A stretch of 64,000 bases of DNA from Pelagibius sp. Alg239-R121 (GTDB lineage Bacteria > Pseudomonadota > Alphaproteobacteria > Kiloniellales > Kiloniellaceae). Location: the NCBI RefSeq assembly GCF_947331435.1, contig NZ_CAMZOF010000002.1, forward strand, positions 434,001 through 498,000, read 5' to 3'. The position numbers and the translations under genes are program-made. Positions 50,557 to 58,724 of this stretch are shown here, piece after piece (position 1 is the stretch's first letter; each line of letters starts with the position of its first letter). The notes beneath the pieces are model-generated. The model was not told the DNA's origin and did no database searches. It saw only the letters and a program-made list of their open reading frames with translations.

Positions 50557-51051
50557 ATGAAGTTTGCAACTTTTGTCTCTCTGGCGGCTTTCGCCGCATC
50601 CGGCCTGGGTGGCGCATCAGGCGCCAATGCCACGGATGTGATGAAATCTGCGGTGATCGATCACCCAGCCGAAGAGGTATGGGCCCTGATCGGCGAATAC
50701 GGTCACCTCGACAAATGGCATCCGGCCGTGGTCAAGCTGGAACTCAGCGGTGATGGCGGCAACGGCTTGTTCCGGACGCTGACCCTGCCCGACGGCGCCG
50801 TGCTTAAAGAGAAACTGCAGAGCTACTCGCTGGACGACATGTCCTACAGCTACAGCATCGTCGAAGGCCCGTTGCCGGTGCAGAACTACGTCTCCAAAAT
50901 AACGGTGCGCCCCGGCGACACGGCTGGTCAATCGGTTATCGAATGGTCCTCGAGCTTTGAGCCCGCGGGTGTCGAGGAAGCCGAAGCGCAGAAGATCATC
51001 GGCGGCATCTACACTGCCGGATTCGATGGGATCAACGACAAGCTTAAATAG
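50557..51051 (+). CDS. mxaD: MxaD-like SRPBCC family periplasmic protein
   Basis: The 164-residue product has a signal peptide (FVSLAAFAASGLGGASGANAT) and an SRPBCC domain: VMKSAVIDHPAEEVWALIGEYGHLDKWHPAVVKLELSGD, LPDGAVLKEKLQSYSLDDMSYSYSIVEGPLPVQNYVSKITV and SVIEWSSSFEPAGVEEAEA. It corresponds to MxaD, which in methylotrophs aids interaction of methanol dehydrogenase with its cytochrome. AAGGAGGATAG is a strong ribosome site. It ends the plus-strand operon and is followed by a clear terminator at 51068-51100. Confidence 0.85.
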   Translation: MKFATFVSLAAFAASGLGGASGANATDVMKSAVIDHPAEEVWALIGEYGHLDKWHPAVVKLELSGDGGNGLFRTLTLPDGAVLKEKLQSYSLDDMSYSYSIVEGPLPVQNYVSKITVRPGDTAGQSVIEWSSSFEPAGVEEAEAQKIIGGIYTAGFDGINDKLK

Positions 51052-51067
51052 TCGATTTGATGAAGAC

Positions 51068-51100
51068 CGGCTGCGCGGCGAACTGCTGTGCAGCCGTTTT
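51068..51100 (+). terminator. Rho-independent terminator after the MxaD-like gene
   Basis: CGGCTGC (51068-51074) pairs with GCAGCCG (51090-51096) and is followed by TTTT, 17 bases past the MxaD-like stop and just before the convergent rhodanese-like gene ends. Confidence 0.75.
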
Positions 51101-51111
51101 CTGTTGCGGCC

Positions 51112-51702
51112 CTACTCGGCCATCGGCACCGGTTCGGATGGTTCAACGTCACCGCCGAAGCCCGTCCAGCCGTCCGTGCCATCGGGATACCAGTAGACCT
51201 TGGCGTAACCGTAGGATAACGCGCGCTTGGCGGCGTTCCAGGACATCCAGCAGTCTGACAGGCAATAGATCAGGATAGGCGCAGCCTTATCGTCCTTGGT
51301 AAGCTGAGCCAGGCTATCCTGGAAATAGCTTTCGGCTTCAGGATTGAGCGCACCGAAACCAACGTTGGGCAGCCAGACACTGCCGGGAATATTGCTGCGC
51401 GGCCGAGGACGCCAGACGGTACCTTTGGGCAGTTTCTTGGGTTTCGGCGGACGAGGCAGGACGTCGATGAAGATGATGCCCCCTGCCTCATGCAGATCCA
51501 TCACTTCCTCGGTAGAGACGACTTCCGCCCCCGTCAAACGATCGGGAACCGGTGCGCGAAATCCCTCCATGCGATAGCCGGCAAGCTCTTCGACGGCCTG
51601 AGCATGTGCACCGTTTTCAAGGCTCCACAATCCTAGCGCCAGAGCCGAAGCGATTGTTATTCGCCGGACCAGGGCGAAAGTGAACTCAGGTGCTATTGTC
51701 AC
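51112..51702 (-). CDS. PQQ-catabolism-associated CxxxCW rhodanese-like protein
   Basis: The 196-residue protein has a Sec signal (ITIASALALGLWSLENGAHAQ) and a rhodanese-like domain: GAEVVSTEEVMDLHEAGGIIFIDVLPRP and PILIYCLSDCWMSWNAAKRALSYGYAKVYWYPDGTDGW. The C-x3-C-W motif marks the small rhodanese-like family encoded with PQQ dehydrogenases. The paired Cys could carry a thiol redox or sulfur function in the periplasm. Its ATG overlaps the XoxJ-like stop (ATGA), so it is the last gene of the xoxF-xoxG-xoxJ unit. Confidence 0.87.
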   Translation of the reverse strand: MTIAPEFTFALVRRITIASALALGLWSLENGAHAQAVEELAGYRMEGFRAPVPDRLTGAEVVSTEEVMDLHEAGGIIFIDVLPRPPKPKKLPKGTVWRPRPRSNIPGSVWLPNVGFGALNPEAESYFQDSLAQLTKDDKAAPILIYCLSDCWMSWNAAKRALSYGYAKVYWYPDGTDGWTGFGGDVEPSEPVPMAE

Positions 51703-52550
51703 TGCTCGATCAACTGGTCTTTCTCATCCAGAAGCGGCACCCCGAAGTCGAACAGAATCTTGTCGATCTCCGCCTGATTGTCCTTGATGAAATCGTTGAG
51801 CTGATGCTTCCAGTCCGGTTCGAGAGGGCGCAGCCCCATTGTGATGCGGTAGCTCATGCGCGGTCCCTTGGTCTCCTTGACCAATGGCACGATGGTAATC
51901 GGTGTGTCGCTTTGCTTGGCGTAATACCCACCGATCGGCCCCCACAACAGGCCGGCATCGAGTTTGCCCGTGGCAATTTCCGATATGATGTCTTCTGCCG
52001 GCGAAGAGTACCTGCGATCGACCACAAGCTGATAGGGCTTGGCGTTCTTGAGCAATCCGTTCAACGCCATCACCGTCGCGGGCGGGGTACCGGCGATAAC
52101 GCCGATCTTCTTGTCCGCGAGCCTTGGATCGTCGAGGTTCACGATTCCTTTCAGATCAGAGTCTTTGCGATGCAGCAGGACGTAGGCGGAACGGAAATAG
52201 TGGTTGGTGTTCTGCACAAGCTCGTGCCCCTGGGCATAGCCTATGATCACGTCGCACTTGCGCAGACGTAGCGTCCGGCGGACGAATCCGGTTGCCTGCG
52301 GGAACCAGGTATAGGTGACGGGAAGGCCCAGCTTTTCACCGAGCAGATCGGCGAGCTTGTTCTCGTACCCCGTTTCTTCCCTGCTCGAGAAGGGCATATT
52401 GGCCGGGTCGGCACAGACACGCAATGCGGTACGGTCGACCAGATCGGATGTTTGCGCCGAAACCTGCGCGGGTGCCACAAAGACAGCAACGGCGGCCGTC
52501 AAAAAACAACAGCCGGGAAGGCTCAATTTTTTTGCAGACCGGATCCTCAC
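51699..52550 (-). CDS. xoxJ: XoxJ/MoxJ-like quinoprotein-associated periplasmic binding protein
   Basis: I place the start at a GTG at 52550, 22 bases after the cytochrome stop; in-frame starts further upstream lie inside the cytochrome gene. The 283 residues begin with a signal peptide (LPGCCFLTAAVAVFVAPAQVSAQ) followed by the family-3 solute-binding layout ALRVCADPANMPFSSREETGYENKLADLLGEKLGLPVTYTWFPQATGFVRRTLRLRKCDVIIGYAQGHELV. XoxJ proteins are thought to help XoxF maturation rather than transport. The order xoxF-xoxG-xoxJ is the canonical one. Confidence 0.87.
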   Translation of the reverse strand: MRIRSAKKLSLPGCCFLTAAVAVFVAPAQVSAQTSDLVDRTALRVCADPANMPFSSREETGYENKLADLLGEKLGLPVTYTWFPQATGFVRRTLRLRKCDVIIGYAQGHELVQNTNHYFRSAYVLLHRKDSDLKGIVNLDDPRLADKKIGVIAGTPPATVMALNGLLKNAKPYQLVVDRRYSSPAEDIISEIATGKLDAGLLWGPIGGYYAKQSDTPITIVPLVKETKGPRMSYRITMGLRPLEPDWKHQLNDFIKDNQAEIDKILFDFGVPLLDEKDQLIEQ

Positions 52551-52572
52551 GAAACCGGTGCCTCGGACAGCT

Positions 52573-53079
52573 CTAGTCGGCAAGACACTCGTTTTCCTCC
52601 TCGCGTGTCGCATCCGACTTCGCTTCCTTTTTTCTGGGCCGCCCTCTGTCAAGCGCGCCATCGGACCTTGCCTTCAGATAAACGTAGATATCGTCGAGAT
52701 AGCAAATGACATTCCGGTTAACGCCGAAAGACGGCATCTTGCTGTTATCAGAGGCGCCGACTTTTTCGCGGCCGTTGATAACGACCTCAAGAAAGCCTTC
52801 GTAATCCATGGTGTTCAGGGATTCTGCCAATCCCGGCGCAAAGGAACTTCCCAACGCATCCGGTCCGTGGCAGACGTGACATTCAGAATGGTAACGCCTG
52901 AAGCCACTGTAGGTGAACCAATCCACTGTGCCGTCTTCGCCGATTTTGTAAGTTGGATTGTCATCCGCATCGAAATACTTTCCGTCTTCGGAACTGGCAA
53001 TCTCGTTGGACTGTACAGCTACACCCGGCAACAGGAGTGCCAGAGCAAAAGCAAACATCAACGGCAGGCGAAATTTCAT
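52573..53079 (-). CDS. xoxG: Cytochrome c XoxG, electron acceptor of XoxF
   Basis: The ATG at 53079 follows GAGGAAACG and gives 168 residues. A signal peptide (LPLMFAFALALLLPGVAVQS) precedes a single class I cytochrome c domain with heme motif CHVCH (SECHVCHGPDALGSSFAPGLAESL) and a probable Met ligand in SKMPSFGVNRNVICYLDDIYVYLKARS. The C-terminus is highly charged. It would accept electrons from XoxF and pass them to the terminal oxidase. A strong terminator separates it from xoxF, so it is either read through at lower level or has its own promoter. Confidence 0.9.
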   Translation of the reverse strand: MKFRLPLMFAFALALLLPGVAVQSNEIASSEDGKYFDADDNPTYKIGEDGTVDWFTYSGFRRYHSECHVCHGPDALGSSFAPGLAESLNTMDYEGFLEVVINGREKVGASDNSKMPSFGVNRNVICYLDDIYVYLKARSDGALDRGRPRKKEAKSDATREEENECLAD

Positions 53080-53160
53080 CTCGTTTCCTCGTGGGCAGGA
53101 CAGGTTATCAAAACCTCGATCATCCGTACCGGTCTTCATTCGGCACATATTCCTGATCTG

Positions 53161-53205
53161 AAAAAAAATGCCCGGTACTACGATGGAGACAACGTAATAC
53201 CGGGC
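53161..53205 (-). terminator. Strong Rho-independent terminator between xoxF and xoxG
   Basis: On the minus strand a 13-base stem with one mismatched pair (GCCCGGTATTACG against CGTAGTACCGGGC, loop of about 10 bases) is followed by an A and then eight T residues. It begins 20 bases after the xoxF stop codon. Confidence 0.9.
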
Positions 53206-53224
53206 AACAGGGATTAGCTAGAAA

Positions 53225-55015
53225 TCAGTCGACAGCAAACACGGTCAACTGCCCGCCCAGTGCGGTGTAGTTGCTGAGAGCGGCATAACCACCCACTGCA
53301 CCCAGACCAGCATTCGGGTCGGTCAGACCAGCTGCAAGGCCAATTCCAGCCCAGCCGCCGACACCAGACAGGATCGCGATGTACTGCTTGCCGCCCTGCA
53401 TATAGGTGGTGACATTGCCGATGATGCCCGAAGGAGTCTTGAACTTGTAAAGTTCATCACCCGTCTTGGAATCGACCGCCTTCAGATAACCTTCCAGCGT
53501 GCCGTAGAAGACGACATCGCCAGCCGTTGCAAGTGCGCCGGACCATACAGAGAACTTCTCTTTCTTGGACCAGACGATCTTGCCTTCGGTGGCGTCCCAG
53601 GCAATGAAGTTGCCCATATGGTCGCCATCAGGACCCGGATACATGGAAAGCGTCGCACCGACATAAGGCTGCCCGGCAGTGTAGGAGACCCGGAAAGGCT
53701 CGTAGTCCATGCAGACATGATTGGTCGGCACGTAGTGCAGGCCGGACTTCGGCGAGAAGGCGGCAGGTTGCTGATCCTTGGAACCCAGAGCGGCAGGGCA
53801 GACACCAGTCGTGTTGACATCTTCACCGTTCTGATCCGTGGAATACTTGGCAACGACCTGCGGACGACCGGTTTTCAGATCGACGTGGGTCGCCCAATTG
53901 ACCACCGGGTCGAACTTTTCGGCCACCAGCAACTGACCATTGTCACGATCGAGGGAGTAGCCGAAGCCGTTCCGGTCAAAGTGGACCAGCAGCTTGCGCA
54001 TCTGGCCACCGACTTCCTGGTCGGACAGGATCATCTCGTTGACGCCGTCGAAATCCCATTCGTCATGCGGTGTCATCTGATAGACCCACTTTGCCATCCC
54101 GGTGTCGGGATTGCGGGCAAAGATCGCCATGGACCAACGGTTGTCGCCAGGGCGCTGGGCGGGATTCCAGGTGCTGGGATTGCCGGTGCCGTAGTAGACA
54201 AGGTCCAGCTCAGCATCATAGGCAAACCAGCCCCAGGTGGTTCCGCCACCGATTTTCCACTGATCGCCTTCCCAGGTGTTCGTACCGGAATCTTTACCGA
54301 CCGGCTCACCCAGATGGGTCGTCTTTTCGGGATCCACCAGGATATCCGAGTCCGGACCCATGGAATAGGCCCGCCACACGCGCGAACCATCCTTGATGTT
54401 GTATGCGGTCATGCTGCCCCGGACGCCGAACTCGCCGCCGGAGATGCCGATCAACACTTTGTCCTTAACGACCATTGGTGCCGCAGTACCGGTCTCGCCC
54501 ATTTTGGGGTCACCGTTGGCGACCTTCCACTCGACAGCACCCGTCTTGGCATTGAGTGCTACAACAGAAGTGTCCGCTTGGTGCAGGATGATCTTGCCGT
54601 CACCATAAGCAACACCGCGATTAACGGTGTCACAGCACATCACAGGGATCGTATCGGGATCCTGCTTGGGCTCGTACTTCCAGATGATCCGCCCGTCGTC
54701 GTTCAGGTCTAAGGCATAGACGATGTTCGGGAAAGGCGTATGCACGTACATGGTATCGCCGATCACCAACGGGCCACCTTCATGGCCACGCAGCACACCG
54801 GTTGAAAACGTCCAGGCGACGTTAAGATCGCCCACGTTGTCTTTGTTGATCTGGTCGAGCTCACTATAGCGTTGATTGGCGTAATTGCCGGTTGGCATTA
54901 CCCAATCGTCTGCGTTCTTCTGCATATTCAAGAGCTCGTCACTGGCTGAAGCCGCCGCAGACGCGAGCAAGGCCGATGCCAAGACAACACCAGAATATTT
55001 GAGAGTCCTTTTCAC
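53225..55015 (-). CDS. xoxF: Lanthanide-dependent PQQ methanol/alcohol dehydrogenase XoxF
   Basis: A GTG start follows AGGGAGGAA. The 596-residue precursor has a signal peptide (residues 1-25) and an eight-bladed PQQ propeller. The adjacent cysteines of the disulfide ring are C127-C128 ([12 protein letters not shown]). Metal/PQQ residues include E174 in GETGTAAP, N279 in [19 protein letters not shown], and the catalytic Asp D321 in [12 protein letters not shown]. Residue 323 is Asp, the extra metal ligand that distinguishes lanthanide XoxF from calcium MxaF, which has Ala there. It oxidises methanol (and possibly other alcohols) to aldehyde in the periplasm. No mxaFI or pqq synthesis genes are in the window. 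Confidence 0.95.
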   Translation of the reverse strand: MKRTLKYSGVVLASALLASAAASASDELLNMQKNADDWVMPTGNYANQRYSELDQINKDNVGDLNVAWTFSTGVLRGHEGGPLVIGDTMYVHTPFPNIVYALDLNDDGRIIWKYEPKQDPDTIPVMCCDTVNRGVAYGDGKIILHQADTSVVALNAKTGAVEWKVANGDPKMGETGTAAPMVVKDKVLIGISGGEFGVRGSMTAYNIKDGSRVWRAYSMGPDSDILVDPEKTTHLGEPVGKDSGTNTWEGDQWKIGGGTTWGWFAYDAELDLVYYGTGNPSTWNPAQRPGDNRWSMAIFARNPDTGMAKWVYQMTPHDEWDFDGVNEMILSDQEVGGQMRKLLVHFDRNGFGYSLDRDNGQLLVAEKFDPVVNWATHVDLKTGRPQVVAKYSTDQNGEDVNTTGVCPAALGSKDQQPAAFSPKSGLHYVPTNHVCMDYEPFRVSYTAGQPYVGATLSMYPGPDGDHMGNFIAWDATEGKIVWSKKEKFSVWSGALATAGDVVFYGTLEGYLKAVDSKTGDELYKFKTPSGIIGNVTTYMQGGKQYIAILSGVGGWAGIGLAAGLTDPNAGLGAVGGYAALSNYTALGGQLTVFAVD

Positions 55016-55046
55016 TCCGGTTCCTCCCTAAATTTGTTGCCGACTT

Positions 55047-55068
55047 CTGTTTTCAGGGGTGAAAACAG
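55047..55068 (-). promoter_or_regulatory. Perfect 9-bp stem hairpin in the xoxF leader
   Basis: On the minus strand CTGTTTTCA and TGAAAACAG are perfect inverted copies around a CCCC loop, ending 31 bases before the xoxF GTG and about 16 bases before its ribosome binding site. It could be a regulator operator or an RNA hairpin. Confidence 0.65.
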
Positions 55069-55080
55069 TCTTCATTGCCA

Positions 55081-55095
55081 CCGATTTTTTATCGG
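55081..55095 (-). promoter_or_regulatory. Second dyad upstream of xoxF
   Basis: CCGAT and ATCGG flank a 5-base T run (A run on the transcript strand), 12 bases upstream of the larger hairpin. Its position suggests a tandem structure in the xoxF leader; alone it would be weak. Confidence 0.4.
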
Positions 55096-55568
55096 CAGCT
55101 ATTGAATCTGCCGTACACGGTGTGTCGCTTTTTAGGTACCCGGCAGCTTGCGTCTTCGTCTTGCGACGAAAGCACTGCGAACCTGTTTCTTAAACACCGA
55201 CGCTATGCAAAACCCAACGCGATAAACGGCAAGTCGACGGGCTGGGCTTTGCAGTAACGTCGGCTTATGTGCATCCTAGGAAAGGCCTTGTAAGCGGGCA
55301 ATTGTACCTTCGCACAACACTTGAGCGGCTTCATGGAACACGGAAACGATTACAGGATTGCCAACGGCCCGATGCAAGATCGCAAAGGCCTTGCAGGATC
55401 AAGCGCAATGCTTATTGAGGAAGACATGCTCATCGGCGGATAAACGCCTTGCTCCCAAATTCAAGATCGTCCTGGCGTACATTAACCTTGTTCATGTTTT
55501 GCATTTGGTCGTCATGCACGAAGCGATGAGTTTGATACCTGGTTAAGGCATTCGGGTGTTACTGGCAG

Positions 55569-56267
55569 ATGCAGATTATCGAATCGACTCCTTGGGCTGT
55601 GCGCAGTGCCGTCATGCATCTTGAATCGAACAGCGATACAGCAAGCTTTACCCTGTTTCCGATGATCCACGTGGGTGAGCCCGCGTTCTACAGCGAAGTC
55701 ACACGCCGACTGGAAGCTTGCGATACCATTCTCTGTGAGGGCATCAAGTCGCCGGTCGGCAATCTGCTCACCATGTCATACCGTTTTTATGCCGACGTCC
55801 CGCGCGTTGACCTTGTGTTGCAGAACAATCAGCTGAACCTGTCAAAATTCGAAGAACGGTTGGTACATGCGGACGTGACGGGATCCGCCTTTGAAAAGCG
55901 ATGGTCCGAACTGCCATTCTGGCAACGCTACGGTCTGCCGCTGGCCGCACCGCTTTTCGGTCTCTACATGCGACACTTTGGAACCAGAGCCGACGTCGCG
56001 ACAGGCATGAGTATGAATCTGAAGAAAACGAGGCATGAATCGCTTGAGGGTCCGGACCTCGGTCAAGCCGGTGAAATCATCCTGGACTGGCGAGACCGAC
56101 ACCTGATCGACGTCATCGCCCGCGAACAGGCAAAATCCGATGGCAAAAAGCTGAACATCGGCGTTCTCTTCGGCGCCCGGCATATGCGGGCCGTTTTACG
56201 GCATCTGCTTTGGGTCCGTGGATTCAAGGTGGTGGAATCGGAGTGGGTAACCGTTTTTGATCTTTGA
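55569..56267 (+). CDS. TraB/GumN (Tiki-fold) family protein
   Basis: The 232-residue protein resembles TraB-type Tiki-fold proteins: TLFPMIHVGEPAFYSEVTRRLEACDTILCEGIKSP near the N-terminus, with the early His and Glu, and LNIGVLFGARHMRAVLRHLLWVRGFKVVESEW near the C-terminus, with the second conserved His. A hydrophobic stretch in the middle (YGLPLAAPLFGLYMRHFG) is not clearly a membrane segment, and there is no signal peptide. Such folds can be metal-dependent proteases, but bacterial members are poorly understood. It is divergent from xoxF and converges on the acyl-CoA synthetase gene. Confidence 0.72.
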   Translation: MQIIESTPWAVRSAVMHLESNSDTASFTLFPMIHVGEPAFYSEVTRRLEACDTILCEGIKSPVGNLLTMSYRFYADVPRVDLVLQNNQLNLSKFEERLVHADVTGSAFEKRWSELPFWQRYGLPLAAPLFGLYMRHFGTRADVATGMSMNLKKTRHESLEGPDLGQAGEIILDWRDRHLIDVIAREQAKSDGKKLNIGVLFGARHMRAVLRHLLWVRGFKVVESEWVTVFDL

Positions 56268-56286
56268 ACCCTGTTTCGACGCTTGC

Positions 56287-57816
56287 CTACGACGGCCAAT
56301 ACTCCGCCTTCAGATGACGTTTGATCAGCTTACCGGTTGCCGTGCGCGGCAGTTCGCGGCGAAAATCGATACTCTTCGGTGTCTTGATGACCGAAAGTTT
56401 TGACCGGCAGAAGGCGATCAACTCAACCTCCAGTTCCGGTCCGGCGGAATGAGTATCCACGGGCTGGACCACCGCCTTCACCTCCTCGCCCAGTTCTTCG
56501 TTTGGTACGCCGAAGACGGCGACGTCGGCAACCGAAGGATGAGTCACGAGCAGGTCTTCGGTTTCCTGTGGATAGACGTTCACTCCGCCAGAAATAATGG
56601 TATAGGCGCGGCGGTCGGTCAGATGAAGGAAGCCATCCTCGTCAAGCCAGCCGATGTCGCCGAGTGTCGACCAGCCTTCTTTGTTGTAGGCCTGTGCGGT
56701 TTTTTCCGGATCGTTGTGGTAGGAAAAGTTGAGTCCGGTGTCGAAGTAAACGTTTCCAATTTCTCCGCGCGGCGATTCGAGCCCCTCATCGTCGAGAATA
56801 CGGATCGATCCGAATAGCGCGCGGCCTACCGTCCCTGGATGCGCATTCCATTCTTCGGTCGTGGCGGCTGTCACGCCGTTGCCTTCGGTTCCGGCGTAAT
56901 ATTCCAGGAGAATCGGTCCCCACCAGCCGATCATCTGCCGTTTGATGTCGACCGGACAGGGGGCCGCCACGTGAAGCGCCGTCACCAGGCTCCCGGTGTC
57001 ATAGCGCAGGCGAGTCTCGGTGGGCATCTTCAGCAGGCGCACGAACATGGTTGGCACGACCTGGGTGTGCGTCACCCCGGCGCTTTCGATCTCCCGAAGC
57101 AGGCCTTCTTCATCAAAACGCTCCATGATGATGGTGGTCGCGCCAAGCCCCGCAGCAACCATCGCCGCGCCCAACGGCGCGGAATGATAGAGCGGTGCAG
57201 GGGAAAGGTAGACTGACTCCGCATCCATCGCCGCAATCTCCCCCAGCAGTTTGAGAAAGACCGGACTCAGAGCCTCGATCGAGCTGCTCTGATTTTGCTT
57301 CAGGATTCCCTTCGGGCGACCGGTCGTGCCGGAGGAGTAGAGCATGGTCGCGCCTGGGGATTCGTCCGGCAGCCTCTGGTCCGGCATGGATTCAACCAAG
57401 GCATTCCAGTCTTCGAATCCTTCCACCGCTTCGTCCACCGTCAGACTTCGAAATTCCTTGCCGGCAAGTGCCCGGATTTGCACTCCCATCTCGGCATAGC
57501 GTGTGGAGGTGATGAAGACCTTTGCCCCGCAATCGGCCACGATGTACGCCGCCTCCTCGGACTGCAAATAGCGGCTGATCGGCGTGAAGATGACGCCTGC
57601 GCGCTGCGCGGCCCAGCAGATCTCCATGAATTCCAAGCGGTTTTCCAGCAGGAACGCGATGTGATCGCCGCTCTCGACTCCGAGTTTGCGCAAGGCCTGC
57701 GCCCCCTGGTTGGCGCGCGAATCCAACTCCGCAAAGGTGATGGACGCGCCGTCTTGCGCGATTTGATAGGCGATCTTCTCAGGGGTGACGCGCGCATGGT
57801 GGATCGGATGTTTCAT
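56287..57816 (-). CDS. AMP-forming acyl-CoA synthetase
   Basis: The ATG at 57816 gives 509 residues starting directly at the conserved domain (HARVTPEKIAYQ). Core motifs are the phosphate loop MLYSSGTTGRPKGILKQNQ, YYAGTEGNGVTAATTEEW, GDIGWLDEDGFLHLTDRRAYTIISGGVNVYPQETE and the catalytic Lys in RTATGKLIKRHLK. It activates a carboxylic acid to its CoA thioester through an acyl-AMP. Acid type is unknown; the layout fits fatty or aromatic acid ligases of the FadD/caiC type. The TetR gene lies 134 bases upstream on the same strand with its operator in front, so both may be controlled together. Confidence 0.9.
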   Translation of the reverse strand: MKHPIHHARVTPEKIAYQIAQDGASITFAELDSRANQGAQALRKLGVESGDHIAFLLENRLEFMEICWAAQRAGVIFTPISRYLQSEEAAYIVADCGAKVFITSTRYAEMGVQIRALAGKEFRSLTVDEAVEGFEDWNALVESMPDQRLPDESPGATMLYSSGTTGRPKGILKQNQSSSIEALSPVFLKLLGEIAAMDAESVYLSPAPLYHSAPLGAAMVAAGLGATTIIMERFDEEGLLREIESAGVTHTQVVPTMFVRLLKMPTETRLRYDTGSLVTALHVAAPCPVDIKRQMIGWWGPILLEYYAGTEGNGVTAATTEEWNAHPGTVGRALFGSIRILDDEGLESPRGEIGNVYFDTGLNFSYHNDPEKTAQAYNKEGWSTLGDIGWLDEDGFLHLTDRRAYTIISGGVNVYPQETEDLLVTHPSVADVAVFGVPNEELGEEVKAVVQPVDTHSAGPELEVELIAFCRSKLSVIKTPKSIDFRRELPRTATGKLIKRHLKAEYWPS

Positions 57817-57950
57817 ATCGCAGGTTACTCGATTCTCGGAGAGAAACAGGTCGGTGCGAGGACACAACCTTGTTTTGTTTAGGGTTTCAAGGCGTGTTTC
57901 CTGCCGATGCGAACGCGGCATTCCCGGAACAGTCTTTAAACGATGGTCTC

Positions 57951-58523
57951 TTAGACGACTGTCTCGAGAGCGAACGCACTGACCGTATCGCAGATTTCTG
58001 CGGCTAAATCTGAGTCCTCAACGGTGCGCGCAAGAACCATTGCGCCAACACAGACCGCCACCGCCGCAATTCCGCGCTGACGCAGGGACTGATCCTTCTC
58101 CCGATCCAGATTCTCCTCAAAAAGCGCAACCAAACCTTCGAATGCTCTCTGGTAAGCCTGCCTGACTTCGGGCCCCGCACGCGCGACATCGGAAGATAAA
58201 GCCATCAACGGACATTGCTCGCCGAGGTTATCGAGATGATCCCGTGAGACATAGCTTTGGACGACGAGCTTGAGCAAATCGGATCCGCTATGCGGGATCT
58301 CACCAATCGTCCTGCGTCGCCGCGCTACAAAACTACGCAGGCTTTCGGCGTAGACCTCGTCCTTGTTTTTGAAGTGATTGTAGAAACCACCGCGCGTCAA
58401 ACCCGCTGCCCCCATGATGTCATCGATAGAGACCTCGACAAAACCGCGTTGATTGAAGAGGCGGCGCGCGGCCTCGATCACCCGGTGGCGGGTGTTACGC
58501 TTGTGTTCACGGCTCAAAGGCAA
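57951..58523 (-). CDS. TetR/AcrR-family regulator
   Basis: I place the start at a TTG at 58523, which follows GGAG by 7 bases. Earlier in-frame starts (58586, 58604) fall within or upstream of the 39-base operator palindrome. The 190 residues open SREHKRNTRHRVIEAARRLFNQRGFVEVSIDDIMGAAGLTRGGFYNHFKNKDEVYAESLRSF, a complete TetR helix-turn-helix. The ligand domain includes LGEQCPLMALSSDVARAGPEVRQAYQRAFEGLVALFEENL, the layout of TetR_C_11/AcrR-type sensors. It probably represses itself and the acyl-CoA synthetase; the ligand may be an acyl-CoA or a fatty/aromatic acid. Confidence 0.85.
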   Translation of the reverse strand: MPLSREHKRNTRHRVIEAARRLFNQRGFVEVSIDDIMGAAGLTRGGFYNHFKNKDEVYAESLRSFVARRRRTIGEIPHSGSDLLKLVVQSYVSRDHLDNLGEQCPLMALSSDVARAGPEVRQAYQRAFEGLVALFEENLDREKDQSLRQRGIAAVAVCVGAMVLARTVEDSDLAAEICDTVSAFALETVV

Positions 58524-58560
58524 GGGGCTTCTCCAATCATTCAGGCGTGCAGCTGCGCCG

Positions 58561-58599
58561 GTGTATTTTAATATGTCTTTGAACATATATAAAATACAC
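58561..58599. promoter_or_regulatory. Long TetR operator palindrome
   Basis: GTGTATTTTAATATGT (58561-58576) is matched on the other side of a 6-base centre by ACATAT, one unpaired A, and TAAAATACAC (58583-58599). This gives a 16-base arm pair with a single inserted base. It ends 38 bases upstream of the TetR start and overlaps the expected promoter. Confidence 0.8.
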
Positions 58600-58724
58600 C
58601 GCAAACTCCAGTGCTTAGAGCGGGTCGAGGTTAGATAGAATCGATGAGGGCGCTCTGTCGTAGTTGTGAATCCGAGTCAGGCCGACGTTTTGTCGGTAAC
58701 GCCATCGTAACTTGAGGATTAGAG

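Larger units (their letters stand above)
55016..55568. promoter_or_regulatory. xoxF promoter and leader region
   Basis: No gene is supported in these 553 bases. Two hairpin-forming dyads lie close to xoxF (55047-55068 and 55081-55095). Further up, the 10-mer AAAGGCCTTG occurs twice in direct orientation (55281-55290 and 55384-55393), 103 bases apart. The promoter of the divergent TraB-like gene must also be here. Confidence 0.5.

Noticed and set aside
55075-55546. Two short plus-strand frames in the xoxF upstream region
   Set aside because: About 60 codons each, no ribosome site, no motif; the region is better explained as promoter and leader.
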